Assembly: GCF_049199905.1 (NCBI RefSeq)
Contig: NZ_JBLZPK010000046.1
Coordinates: forward strand, 1 to 64,000
Length of the DNA: 64,000 nucleotides
Reading direction: 5' to 3'
Origin: Shinella sp032095155
Lineage (GTDB): Bacteria; Pseudomonadota; Alphaproteobacteria; Rhizobiales; Rhizobiaceae
A program made the position numbers and the translations under genes. Every line of letters begins with the position of its first letter. The stretch's first letter is position 1. Of the stretch, positions 25,788-34,456 are shown one piece after another. Under the pieces are notes generated by a model. That model was not told the origin of the DNA. It ran no database searches and saw only the letters and a list, made by a program, of their open reading frames with translations.

Positions 25788-26201
25788 TCAGCCATCCGTC
25801 TGGTTGCTGGTGGCATGCTCTTCGCAATTGGGTGTGCAAGAAAGCACGGACCGGTCCGTCTGGCGGAAGACGCGCACCGTGTTGCCTTCGTCGATCGACA
25901 CCAGGATGCGCTCGTCAACGATCGCATTGCCGTCGGTGTCGAGCAGAACGATATTGGTGGTGCCGAAGCTGCGGCCCGTCAGGACGATCGTCTTGGCGTC
26001 TGCCACCGTCGCATCGGCAACCTTAGCATTGCCGATGATCACCTTGCTGACCGGGCGATCCAATCGAAGCACCCGCGCATGATCCATATAGACGCGCATG
26101 AAGGGTTCCTCTGCGACAGCAGCACCTGCCATCGGCAGCACAATGCAAGCGCCCGTCACAAGCCTTGCGGCCTTCACGGCAAAGTTCCAGTCGCGTCCCA
26201 T
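25788..26201 (-). CDS. Stand-alone pilus assembly N-terminal domain protein (CpaC N-domain paralogue)
   Basis: A 137-residue secreted protein: a signal peptide ending about AVAEE, then the domain found at the start of CpaC-type secretins (residues about 40-110; KVIIGNAKVADATV and GRSFGTTNIVLLDTDGN align by eye with VADPVKADAVT and GKEVGQTNIFIFGPNGE in CpaC). No secretin barrel follows; the tail carries Cys-x4-Cys. It sits upstream of flp on the opposite strand. It may occupy or seal the secretin vestibule, but that is inference. Confidence 0.8.
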   Translation of the reverse strand: MGRDWNFAVKAARLVTGACIVLPMAGAAVAEEPFMRVYMDHARVLRLDRPVSKVIIGNAKVADATVADAKTIVLTGRSFGTTNIVLLDTDGNAIVDERILVSIDEGNTVRVFRQTDRSVLSCTPNCEEHATSNQTDG

Positions 26202-26523
26202 AATCGCTCATCCCGGCAAGAATATCGGACCAGCATCGCCGGGAATGGTGAATGAAGACTTAAGGCAAAACGCGATGTTTCGGCTTACGAGCGCCGCAGA
26301 GTGACACACCGGCCCGGAACAAGATCTCCGCAAACAGGGAAGAATACACGCGTAAGAGGATTAACACTTTTTACACCCTATTTCCGACAGCCAAAGATAT
26401 AGGAAAAATTAACCGACTTCCTTAAGCCGATGGCAATCGCCCGACGCTAGGTTGCAGTCATCCGAACAACGGAAACAGTTGGCGGACGTGCTGAACCAAC
26501 ACTCGTGGAGCTAGGAGAATACA
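26202..26523. promoter_or_regulatory. Long intergenic control region before flp
   Basis: These 322 bases between the divergent CpaC-domain gene and flp hold no gene I can support. The right two-thirds is AT-rich compared with its surroundings and includes TTAACA (26371-26376) and TTAACCGACTTCCTTAA (26409-26425), which resemble CtrA half-sites though the spacing is not canonical. A good ribosome site, AGGAG, lies six bases before the flp ATG. Confidence 0.45.
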
Positions 26524-26700
26524 ATGACCAAGATTTTTGCCCGCCTTATGAAGGACGAATCTGGCGCAACCGCCATCGAATACGGCCTGATCGCAGCCCT
26601 GATTTCCGTGGCCCTCATCGGCGGCGCAACTGCCCTCGGCTCCTCGCTGGGCACGCAGTTCACCAACCTCTCGTCTTATCTGGATGTTGCGGAGAAGTAA
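26524..26700 (+). CDS. flp: Flp/Fap-type major pilin
   Basis: A 58-residue prepilin. Residues 1-14 form a short basic leader ending in Gly14; mature pilin would begin ATAIEYGLIAALI, with Glu19 at position +5 and the Tyr of the Flp motif at +6. One hydrophobic helix (about 18-42) is followed by a short soluble tail. CpaA, encoded next, should cleave after Gly14. The ATG at 26524 follows AGGAG. It ends at a strong terminator, so it is expressed far above the machinery genes. A single pilin copy is present. Confidence 0.96.
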   Translation: MTKIFARLMKDESGATAIEYGLIAALISVALIGGATALGSSLGTQFTNLSSYLDVAEK

Positions 26701-26733
26701 TAATCGTCTTCGCTGGATATCAGCGACTAGCGG

Positions 26734-26766
26734 GCCGCCTCTTTTCAGAGGCGGCTTCGTTTTTTT
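26734..26766 (+). terminator. Rho-independent terminator after flp
   Basis: Perfect eight-base arms GCCGCCTC (26734-26741) and GAGGCGGC (26748-26755) around a six-base loop, then TTCG and seven T. Leak-through would serve cpaA. Confidence 0.92.
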
Positions 26767-26810
26767 CCAACAACCACCGCCGACCATCGTATTGTCTTGA
26801 GGAACCCGTT

Positions 26811-27314
26811 ATGGCCCAGGCTATTATCTTCGTGGTTTTTCCACTCTGTCTTGCAGTTGCCGCCTGCTCCGACCTCCTGACGATGACCATCCCCAACCGA
26901 GTGTCGGTAATCCTTCTCGCCGCCTTCCTCATCGTTACCCCTCTCGTCGGCCTTGGTCTGCCTGCCATCACGATACATCTCGGTGCCGGCCTGCTTGTTT
27001 TTTCGATCGGCTTTGCGCTCTTCGCGCTAAATGTCATGGGTGGCGGCGACGTGAAGGTGCTGTCGGCGAGCGCCGTCTGGTTCGGCTTCACTGCCTCGCT
27101 TCTTGAATACATCATCTTGGTATCGTTCTTCGGTGGGCTTCTCACTGTCGCGATCGTGATGCTGAGAGGCAAAAGCACACAGATCTACGCCGCCGGCCTG
27201 CCCGTGCCTACACATCTCCTTTCCGGCAACAAGGTGCCCTACGGTATCGCGATCGGAGCCGCGGCCTTTGCCGCCTATCCCTCCTCGCCGCTGATGCTCG
27301 CCGCTCTCGGCTGA
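26811..27314 (+). CDS. cpaA: Prepilin peptidase CpaA
   Basis: A 167-residue aspartic prepilin peptidase (A24 family, short TadV/CpaA type without the N-methyltransferase domain). Asp21 in CSDLLTMTIPNR and the Asp of GGGDVKV near residue 77 form the catalytic pair. About five membrane helices. The ATG at 26811 follows TTGAGGA; earlier in-frame starts run back through the flp gene. It should process Flp and the two TadE-like proteins. Confidence 0.93.
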   Translation: MAQAIIFVVFPLCLAVAACSDLLTMTIPNRVSVILLAAFLIVTPLVGLGLPAITIHLGAGLLVFSIGFALFALNVMGGGDVKVLSASAVWFGFTASLLEYIILVSFFGGLLTVAIVMLRGKSTQIYAAGLPVPTHLLSGNKVPYGIAIGAAAFAAYPSSPLMLAALG

Positions 27315-27344
27315 CAGCCAATCCTTAAAGAGGAAACCGATTGG

Positions 27345-27378
27345 CCGGGATGGCCCCTGCCTCCCGGTTTTGCTTTTT
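27345..27378 (+). terminator. Probable terminator after cpaA
   Basis: CCGGGA (27345-27350) pairs with TCCCGG (27362-27367) and is followed by TTTTGCTTTTT. It would isolate cpaA from the cpaB operon. Confidence 0.65.
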
Positions 27379-27419
27379 GAGCCTCAGGCAGCATCCGCGG
27401 CGATCCCGTTAGCCGGACG

Positions 27420-27452
27420 TTAACCATACCCGTAAGGCGCTTATTAACCATA
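27420..27452 (+). promoter_or_regulatory. Paired TTAACCATA repeats upstream of cpaB
   Basis: TTAACCATA occurs at 27420-27428 and again at 27444-27452, 24 bases apart, in an AT-rich stretch that ends about 60 bases before cpaB. TTAACCAT is a known form of the alphaproteobacterial CtrA recognition half-site, and CtrA controls pilus genes in Caulobacter. Binding here is an inference. Confidence 0.45.
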
Positions 27453-27512
27453 ATTATACCATTGCCGGTCAATGTGGGCGGATAGAAGTGTCCGCAGCCC
27501 CAGGGAATCCAT

Positions 27513-28322
27513 ATGAGACCGGCGCGAATCATCATTCTGGCAGTAGCCGTCGTCTCGGCCGGCATTGCGGGCCTGCTTGCGCTGCAAGTCGCCCGCGGCG
27601 GCAAGGCGACCATCGTCCAGGGCGATCCCGTCATCGAACGCGAACCGACCGTCAACGTGCTTGTCGCGCGTGAGAGCCTGCCGGTCGGGTCCCGCCTCAA
27701 GCCCGATTCGCTCAGCTGGGCGGCATGGCCGCAAGGCTCCGTAATCGAAGGTTTCATCACCGATCAGAATCGGCCGGATGCGATGGAAAGCCTTGATGGC
27801 GCCATCGCCCGCATGCCGATCTTCAACGGCGAGCCGATCCGCCAGGAAAAGATCGCGGACTCGAGCAATCGCATCATGTCTTCGCTGCTGCCGGCCGGCA
27901 AACGAGCGGTCGCGACCGAAATCTCCGTTGCCACGGGCGCCGGCGGCTTCATCCTGCCGAACGACCGCGTCGACGTGATCATGGTGCGCAAGGCCGACAC
28001 CGGCTCTTTCCTGACAGAGACCGTGCTGTCGAACGTGCGCGTGCTCGCCATCGACCAGCAGATCCAGGAAAATCCCGACGGCTCGAAATCGGCCGTCGGC
28101 ACCACCGCCACTTTGGAACTGACGCCGGACCAGACCAAGGTGATCACCGTCGCCCAGCAGATGGCCGAGCGGCTACAGCTGGCGCTGCGCAGCGTCGCCG
28201 ATGCCCAGGAACCCGATACGACTGCCGCCGACTACCTGCTTTCCGGCGGCGACGGCGTGCCGCTCGTCACGGTGATCAAAAGCGGCGAAATCGTCAACGG
28301 CACGAATGCCGCAAAGCAGTGA
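27513..28322 (+). CDS. cpaB: Flp pilus assembly protein CpaB
   Basis: A 269-residue periplasmic protein anchored by an N-terminal helix (about residues 4-24). An SAF-type domain follows (VLVARESLPVGSRLKPDSL near residue 50), then the RcpC/CpaB domain (AVATEISVATGAGGFILPNDRVDVIMV near residues 128-155). CpaB/RcpC is thought to link the outer-membrane secretin to the periplasmic assembly. First gene of the main pilus-machinery operon, cpaB to tadC. Confidence 0.93.
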   Translation: MRPARIIILAVAVVSAGIAGLLALQVARGGKATIVQGDPVIEREPTVNVLVARESLPVGSRLKPDSLSWAAWPQGSVIEGFITDQNRPDAMESLDGAIARMPIFNGEPIRQEKIADSSNRIMSSLLPAGKRAVATEISVATGAGGFILPNDRVDVIMVRKADTGSFLTETVLSNVRVLAIDQQIQENPDGSKSAVGTTATLELTPDQTKVITVAQQMAERLQLALRSVADAQEPDTTAADYLLSGGDGVPLVTVIKSGEIVNGTNAAKQ

Positions 28323-28335
28323 CCAGGAGCTGACC

Positions 28336-29865
28336 GTGTTTGGACTTGCTAAGACTTTTCGGGCTTCTGTCGCCGGCGGGCTGAGTGTCTGCCTCGCTTT
28401 TTCCGGCTTTCCGCTTGCCCCCGTTGCAGTCGCCGAGGCGGCAACCGCCTCTGTCATCCGCATCAGCGAGAGCGGGCCCGGTGCCCGCAAGGCCGTCAAG
28501 CTCGGCCTCAATAAGGCGATCGTGGTGGATCTGCCGTCCGATGCGCACGACATCCTCGTCGCCGACCCCGTCAAGGCGGACGCCGTGACGCGCAGCTCGC
28601 GCCGCATCTATCTGTTCGGCAAGGAAGTCGGCCAGACCAACATCTTCATCTTCGGGCCGAACGGCGAAGAAATCGTCAGCATCGACCTGACCGTCGAGCG
28701 CGACATCGATGGCCTGCAGGCAAACCTGCGCCGCTTCATTCCCGACTCCGACATTCAGGTCGAGATCATCTCCGACAACATCGTGCTGAACGGCACTGTG
28801 CGCACGCCGCAGGACGCCGCCCAGGCGACACGGCTTGCGCAGATTTTCCTGAAGGGCGGCGAAGCGACCACCCGCAACATCACGGCCCAGGGCAACAATG
28901 GCGACGCCGCGATCTTCGGTGAAGAGCGCCAAAGCTCCCAGGTCGTCAACATGCTGAAGATCGATGGCGAAGACCAGGTCACCCTCAAGGTGACGGTTGC
29001 GGAAGTCAGCCGGCAGGTGCTCAAGCAGCTCGGCTTCAACGGCTCCGTCCAGGGCTCGTCCGGCGGCATCTCCTTCCGCAATCCGACCAATCTCGGCGGC
29101 GCCGCTGACTGGGTTTCCAACGGCGCCCTGGCCGGTAGCGTCGGCGGGCTCAACCTCGCAAGCTATGTCAGTGCCATGGAACAGGCCGGTGTCATGCGCA
29201 CGCTGGCCGAACCGAGCCTCACCGCTATCTCCGGCGAAGAGGCCAAGTTCTATGTCGGCGGCGATTTCCGTCTCCCGACGGAACAGGAAATTGCCAAGGA
29301 CGACGACGGCGCCAACACGATCAAGCGTACCATCGAGGAAGTCGAATACGGTATCCGGTTGAATTTCCGGCCGGTCGTGCTTTCGCCGGGGCGGATCAGC
29401 CTGCGCGTTCAGACGGAAGTGTCAGAACCGACCTTCGAGGGATCGGCGACCTGGGGCGGCACCAGCAGCATTCCCGGCATGACGGTCCTCGGTATTCGCC
29501 GGCGCGAAGCGACGACCAGCGTCGAGCTGCCCTCCGGCGGCTCCATCGTGATCGCCGGTCTCGTCAAGGATGATATCCGCCAGGCAATGTCCGGTCTTCC
29601 GGGCCTGTCGAAAATCCCGATCTTCGGCACGCTGTTTCGATCCAAGGATTTCGTGCGGAACGAGACGGAAATGGTGATCATCGCCACGCCCTATCTCGTG
29701 CGGCCGGTCGCGCGCACCGCGCTGTCGCGTCCCGACGACAATTTCAATGCGACCAACGACGCCGCGAGCTTCTTCCTCGGCAAGGTGAACAAGGTCTACG
29801 GCCGCAAGGAAGACGCGATGCCCGCGGGCAATTATCACGGCTCCATCGGCTTCATCTACAAATGA
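28336..29865 (+). CDS. cpaC: Flp pilus outer-membrane secretin CpaC
   Basis: A 509-residue secretin. A signal peptide is followed by the pilus N-domain (about residues 50-130), a BON-like region (about 135-195) and the secretin barrel core (about 225-480; VELPSGGSIVIAGLVKDD and KIPIFGTLF are typical). It forms the outer-membrane pore for the pilus. The GTG at 28336 is chosen because AGGAG lies seven bases before it; an ATG at 28306 would overlap cpaB without a ribosome site. The N-domain has a stand-alone paralogue at 25788-26201. Confidence 0.92.
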   Translation: MFGLAKTFRASVAGGLSVCLAFSGFPLAPVAVAEAATASVIRISESGPGARKAVKLGLNKAIVVDLPSDAHDILVADPVKADAVTRSSRRIYLFGKEVGQTNIFIFGPNGEEIVSIDLTVERDIDGLQANLRRFIPDSDIQVEIISDNIVLNGTVRTPQDAAQATRLAQIFLKGGEATTRNITAQGNNGDAAIFGEERQSSQVVNMLKIDGEDQVTLKVTVAEVSRQVLKQLGFNGSVQGSSGGISFRNPTNLGGAADWVSNGALAGSVGGLNLASYVSAMEQAGVMRTLAEPSLTAISGEEAKFYVGGDFRLPTEQEIAKDDDGANTIKRTIEEVEYGIRLNFRPVVLSPGRISLRVQTEVSEPTFEGSATWGGTSSIPGMTVLGIRRREATTSVELPSGGSIVIAGLVKDDIRQAMSGLPGLSKIPIFGTLFRSKDFVRNETEMVIIATPYLVRPVARTALSRPDDNFNATNDAASFFLGKVNKVYGRKEDAMPAGNYHGSIGFIYK

Positions 29866-29876
29866 CGGACAGGTCC

Positions 29877-30575
29877 ATGAGCGAAACGATCCAGAACTTC
29901 CGTCATTCCGCAAGGAGCCGCCCGATGCGCGCTGCGCTCGCCGCCACCCTCGTCCTCTCCGCCGTCGCCCTTTCCGGCTGCGGCACGAAGCCGGACCGCA
30001 ATGCAACCGGCTCGATCCCGGACGATTACCGCACGCGCCACCCGATCGTGCTGGCCGAGGACGCCCAGACGCTCGACATCCCGATCGCCACCGGCGACCG
30101 CTCGCTGACGACGGGTGTGCGCGACAACATCCGCGGCTTCGCTTCCGACCATGCCGCTAAATCGCGCAGCGCCGTGCAGATCATGCTGCCGCGCGGCTCG
30201 GCCAATGCGGCCACGGCCGACCATATGCGCAAGCAAATCCGCGCGACCCTCATTGCGGCCGGCGTCAAGCGCGACATGCTGATCGAGACGGCCTATGACG
30301 CCGCGGCCTACGGCCCGAACGCGCCGATCCGGCTCGCCTTCTTCGCCATCACCGCCAAGGCAGGTCCCTGCGGCGAATGGCCGGAGGATCTCGTCGAAAA
30401 CACCATGGAAAACAAGAACTACCACAATTTCGGCTGCGCGACGCAGGCCAACCTGGCCGCCCAGGTCGCCAATCCGATGGATCTCGTCCAGCCGCGCGGC
30501 ATGAGCGCGATCGACGCCGAGCAGCGCAATGTGGTGATCCAGGACTACCGCAAGAACGGCCAGCCGGATTTCTGA
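29877..30575 (+). CDS. cpaD: Flp pilus assembly lipoprotein CpaD
   Basis: A 232-residue protein with a lipoprotein signal (LSAVALSGCG) that should anchor it in the outer membrane, where CpaD supports secretin assembly. The C-terminal GCATQANLAAQVANPMDLV is the family's conserved segment. The start is uncertain: ATG 29877 follows AGG closely, while ATG 29862 would overlap the cpaC stop (ATGA) and ATG 29925 would give a shorter signal. Confidence 0.88.
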   Translation: MSETIQNFRHSARSRPMRAALAATLVLSAVALSGCGTKPDRNATGSIPDDYRTRHPIVLAEDAQTLDIPIATGDRSLTTGVRDNIRGFASDHAAKSRSAVQIMLPRGSANAATADHMRKQIRATLIAAGVKRDMLIETAYDAAAYGPNAPIRLAFFAITAKAGPCGEWPEDLVENTMENKNYHNFGCATQANLAAQVANPMDLVQPRGMSAIDAEQRNVVIQDYRKNGQPDF

Positions 30576-30627
30576 CGGCAGGCGCGTTGAACCACTCCCA
30601 CCGGTCCGCCGGATACCAGGAACGGGC

Positions 30628-31917
30628 ATGACGATGAGCACAGTAGACTACACCATTGAGCGTGCCGGCGAGGGAATGGCGGACGAAGCGGTTCGGCCGA
30701 CCGAGATGGAGACCGTGCGGCCGCTACCGCGCATTTCCGTGCATGCCTTCTGCGAAAGCGAAGCGATGCTGCGCACCATGGAACGCTGCGGCCAGGATCG
30801 TCGCATGGCCAAGGTGAGCCTGCGCATTTCGAGCGCCAGCATTGCAGCGGCCGCCAACATGTTCGCTTCCGCACCGACGCCCAATCTCCTGATCCTGGAA
30901 ACCTCGACCGAGCCCGGCGGCATCATGGACGAGCTTGCCCCGCTCGCCCAGGTTTGCGACCCCAGCACCAAGGTCGTCATCGTCGGCCGCTACAACGACA
31001 TTCCGCTCTACCGCGACCTCATCCGCAACGGCATTTCCGAATATATGGTCGGCCCCGTCGGCATGGCCGAGGTGCTGAACGCCATGACGGCGATCTTCGT
31101 CGATCCGGAAGCCGAGCCGCTCGGCCGCACTATCGCCTTCATCGGCGCCAAGGGCGGCTGCGGCTCCTCGACGATCGCGCACAACTGCGCCTTCGACATT
31201 TCCAATCTCTTCCAGACGGAGGTCATCCTCGCCGACCTCGACCTGCCCTACGGCACGGCCAATATCGACTTCGACCAGGATCCGCCGCAGGGCATTTCCG
31301 AGGCGATCAGCGCACCGGAACGGCTCGATGAGGTGTTCCTCGACCGCCTTCTGACGAAGTGCTCGCAACATCTGTCGCTGCTCGCCGCCCCCTCCATGCT
31401 GGACCGCGCCTACGATCTCGAACGCGGCTCCTTCCAGCCGATCGTCGAGGTGCTGCAACGCAGCGCTCCGGTCACCGTGCTGGACGTGCCGCATGCCTGG
31501 TCGGAATGGACGCGCGCACTGCTGTCGGAAGTCGACGAGGTGATCATCACCGCCGTGCCCGACCTCGCCAATCTGCGCAATGCGAAGAACATGCTGGATG
31601 CGTTGAAGAAGCTCCGGCCCAACGACAAGCCGCCGCATCTGGTGCTCAACCAAGTCGGCCTGCCGAAGCGCCCGGAAATCGCGCCCGACGACTTCTGCGA
31701 GCCGCTCGGCATCCAGCCGATTGCGGTCATTCCTTTCGACGCGCAGCTTTTCGGCACGGCCTCCAACAGCGGCCGCATGATCGCGGAAATGGACAAGAAG
31801 TCGCCGACGGCGGAGACCTTCTCACAGCTCGCCCATATCGTGACGGGCCGCTCGACGGTCAAGAAGGCCAAGAAGGCCGGCCTCGGCAAGATGCTGGGCC
31901 TGCTCGGCCGAAAGTAA
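30628..31917 (+). CDS. cpaE: Pilus assembly ATPase-like protein CpaE/TadZ
   Basis: A 429-residue protein with an N-terminal receiver-like domain (about residues 30-150) and a C-terminal MinD/ParA-type domain. Its deviant Walker A reads GAKGGCGSST: the signature first Lys is kept but the usual GKT/GKS lysine is replaced by Ser, as in the TadZ group, so ATP handling is atypical. LADLDLPYGTANIDF follows. TadZ proteins localise the pilus machine to the cell pole. It lies 35 bases before cpaF. Confidence 0.92.
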   Translation: MTMSTVDYTIERAGEGMADEAVRPTEMETVRPLPRISVHAFCESEAMLRTMERCGQDRRMAKVSLRISSASIAAAANMFASAPTPNLLILETSTEPGGIMDELAPLAQVCDPSTKVVIVGRYNDIPLYRDLIRNGISEYMVGPVGMAEVLNAMTAIFVDPEAEPLGRTIAFIGAKGGCGSSTIAHNCAFDISNLFQTEVILADLDLPYGTANIDFDQDPPQGISEAISAPERLDEVFLDRLLTKCSQHLSLLAAPSMLDRAYDLERGSFQPIVEVLQRSAPVTVLDVPHAWSEWTRALLSEVDEVIITAVPDLANLRNAKNMLDALKKLRPNDKPPHLVLNQVGLPKRPEIAPDDFCEPLGIQPIAVIPFDAQLFGTASNSGRMIAEMDKKSPTAETFSQLAHIVTGRSTVKKAKKAGLGKMLGLLGRK

Positions 31918-31951
31918 GGCCTCAGGGCAACAACAGACTGGATGACAAGGC

Positions 31952-33424
31952 ATGTTCGGCAAACGCGGCAATGAAGGTTCAGGCAAGGGCGGCCCGGTTG
32001 GCCAACCGGCGCATGCCATGGCGCACGCCACCCAGACCGTGACGGCGGAGCGGCCGGTCAGCGCGGCACCGGCGCAGCCCGTCTTCGAGCCTGCGCCTGC
32101 CCCCGTAATAGCACCCGCCGCAACGGCACGCCGCCGCACGCCGCGCACCGAGGACTACTACGACACGAAGAGCCAGGTCTTCTCCGCGCTGATCGACACG
32201 ATCGACCTGTCGCAGCTCGCCAAGCTCGACACCGAGAGCGCGCGCGAGGAAATTCGCGATATCGTCAACGACATCATCACGATCAAGAACTTCGCGATGT
32301 CGATCTCCGAGCAGGAGGAACTGCTTGACGACATCTGCAACGACGTTCTCGGCTACGGTCCGCTCGAGCCACTGCTGGCCCGCGATGACATCGCCGACAT
32401 CATGGTCAACGGTGCGGGCAAGACCTATATCGAAGTGGCCGGCAAGGTGCAGGAATCGGAAATCCGCTTCCGCGACAACGCCCAGCTGCTCTCGATCTGC
32501 CAGCGCATCGTCAGCCAGGTCGGCCGCCGTGTCGACGAATCGAGCCCGATCTGCGACGCGCGCCTTCCCGACGGCTCGCGCGTCAACGTGATCGCCCCGC
32601 CGCTCGCCATCGACGGCACCGCGCTCACCATCCGTAAATTCAAGAAGGACAAGCTGACGCTCGACCAGCTCGTCAAGTTCGGCTCGATCACGCCGGAAGG
32701 TGCGACGCTTCTGCAGATCATCGGCCGCGTGCGCTGCAACCTCGTCATCTCGGGCGGTACCGGCTCGGGCAAGACGACGCTGCTCAACTGCCTGACCAAC
32801 TATATCGACCGCGACGAGCGCGTCATCACCTGCGAAGACTCCGCCGAACTCCAGTTGCAGCAGCCGCATGTCGTGCGCCTCGAAACCCGCCCGCCGAACA
32901 TCGAGGGCGAGGGCGAGATCACCATGCGCGATCTCATCAAGAACTGCCTGCGTATGCGTCCTGAACGCATCATCGTCGGCGAAGTGCGCGGACCCGAGGT
33001 CTTCGACCTGCTGCAGGCGATGAACACCGGCCATGATGGTTCGATGGGCACCATCCACGCCAACACGCCGCGCGAATGCCTTTCCCGCATGGAATCCATG
33101 ATCGCCATGGGCGGCTATACGCTGCCGGCCAAAACCGTGCGCGAAATCATCGCCGGCTCAATCGACGTCATCATCCAGGCCTCGCGCCTGCGCGATGGCT
33201 CACGCCGCATCACCCACATCACCGAAGTCGTCGGCATGGAAGGTGACGTCATCGTCACCCAGGACCTGATGCGCTTCGAGATCCAGGGCGAGGACGCCAA
33301 CGGGCGTCTCATCGGCCACCATTCGGGCACGGGCATCGGCAAGCCGCATTTCTGGGACCGCGCCCGCTATTTCAACGAGGACAAGCGCCTGGCGGCGGCG
33401 CTCGACGCGATGGAAAAACCGTAG
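31952..33424 (+). CDS. cpaF: Flp pilus assembly ATPase CpaF/TadA
   Basis: A 490-residue secretion ATPase of the VirB11/GspE superfamily. A variable proline-alanine-rich N-terminus (to about residue 65) precedes the N-terminal domain. Then come Walker A ISGGTGSGKTTLLN near residue 265, Asp box VITCEDSAELQL, Walker B MRPERIIVGEVRGPE and the His box GHDGSMGTIHANT. All are intact, so this should be the motor for extension and possibly retraction. Confidence 0.96.
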   Translation: MFGKRGNEGSGKGGPVGQPAHAMAHATQTVTAERPVSAAPAQPVFEPAPAPVIAPAATARRRTPRTEDYYDTKSQVFSALIDTIDLSQLAKLDTESAREEIRDIVNDIITIKNFAMSISEQEELLDDICNDVLGYGPLEPLLARDDIADIMVNGAGKTYIEVAGKVQESEIRFRDNAQLLSICQRIVSQVGRRVDESSPICDARLPDGSRVNVIAPPLAIDGTALTIRKFKKDKLTLDQLVKFGSITPEGATLLQIIGRVRCNLVISGGTGSGKTTLLNCLTNYIDRDERVITCEDSAELQLQQPHVVRLETRPPNIEGEGEITMRDLIKNCLRMRPERIIVGEVRGPEVFDLLQAMNTGHDGSMGTIHANTPRECLSRMESMIAMGGYTLPAKTVREIIAGSIDVIIQASRLRDGSRRITHITEVVGMEGDVIVTQDLMRFEIQGEDANGRLIGHHSGTGIGKPHFWDRARYFNEDKRLAAALDAMEKP

Positions 33425-33433
33425 AGGCAGACG

Positions 33434-34444
33434 ATGTTCGGACTGGATATCACCATCGTCGCCATCTTCGCGTTGGCAGCCATCGCCACGGCGGGGCTCA
33501 CCTACGGCGTCCTCTTCTCGCGCATCGAGACGGAGAAGAAGGCGGAAAGCCGCGTGCGGCGGGTTCAGGCGGCAGAAACCGACCAGTCCAAGGCCAAGGT
33601 CGCCCGCGACCGCATGCAGGAACTGTCCAAGCGCCGCAAATCCGTGCAGGATTCGTTGAAGGACCTGGAAAAGAAGCAGCAGGAGCAGACGAAGCGCATC
33701 GCCACGACGCTGAAGGCCAAGCTCGTCCAGGCGGGCCTGTCGATCACGGTTTCGCGGTTCTATGTCTATAGCGGCATCTTCGGCCTCTTCGCTTTCGTGG
33801 TTTCATTGATTGCCGGCGCCGGGCTGTTCGTCGGCTTTGGCGTTGCCGTCATCGCGGCGCTCGGCGTGCCGCGCTGGTTCGTAGGCTTCATGATCAAACG
33901 TCGCCTGAAACGGTTCCTGGCTGAATTTCCGAATTCGCTTGATGTCATGGTGCGGTCCATCAAGTCGGGCCTGCCGCTGACGGACGCGCTTCGCCTCATC
34001 GCCGCGGAAGGGCAGGAGCCGGTGCGCACGGAATTCCGCAAGATCGTCGAAGCCCAGCAGGTGGGCTTGAGTGTGCCGGAAGCCTGTGCGCGCATGTTCA
34101 CCAGCATTCCGCTGCAGGAAACCAACTTCTTCGCCATCGTCATCGCCATCCAGAGCCAGGCCGGCGGCAATCTTTCCGAAGCGCTCGGCAACCTGTCGCG
34201 CGTGCTGCGCGAACGGCGCAAGATGCGCGACAAGGTGCAGGCGCTCTCGATGGAAGCGAAGGCGTCAGCTGCCATCATCGGCGCCCTGCCCTTCATCGTG
34301 ACCCTGCTCGTCTACCTGACCTCGCCCGATTACATCATGATCCTGTTTACGGATCCGCGCGGTCACCTGATCCTCGGCCTCGGCCTCGGCTGGATGTCCA
34401 TCGGCATCCTCATGATGCGCAAAATGATCAACTTCGACATCTAG
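33434..34444 (+). CDS. tadB: Pilus inner-membrane platform protein TadB
   Basis: A 336-residue type II/IV secretion F-domain protein with an N-terminal helix, a charged coiled-coil stretch (about residues 35-95, rich in Lys, Glu and Gln), two central helices near 115-150, the F domain (about 165-295) and two C-terminal helices. It forms the inner-membrane platform with TadC, the next gene. Confidence 0.93.
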   Translation: MFGLDITIVAIFALAAIATAGLTYGVLFSRIETEKKAESRVRRVQAAETDQSKAKVARDRMQELSKRRKSVQDSLKDLEKKQQEQTKRIATTLKAKLVQAGLSITVSRFYVYSGIFGLFAFVVSLIAGAGLFVGFGVAVIAALGVPRWFVGFMIKRRLKRFLAEFPNSLDVMVRSIKSGLPLTDALRLIAAEGQEPVRTEFRKIVEAQQVGLSVPEACARMFTSIPLQETNFFAIVIAIQSQAGGNLSEALGNLSRVLRERRKMRDKVQALSMEAKASAAIIGALPFIVTLLVYLTSPDYIMILFTDPRGHLILGLGLGWMSIGILMMRKMINFDI

Positions 34445-34456
34445 GAGCGCGCGGGC

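Noticed and set aside
26430..26457. Sigma-54-like promoter before flp (TGGC ... TTGC)
   Set aside because: The two elements are 18 bases apart instead of the required short spacing, so the -24/-12 arrangement fails.
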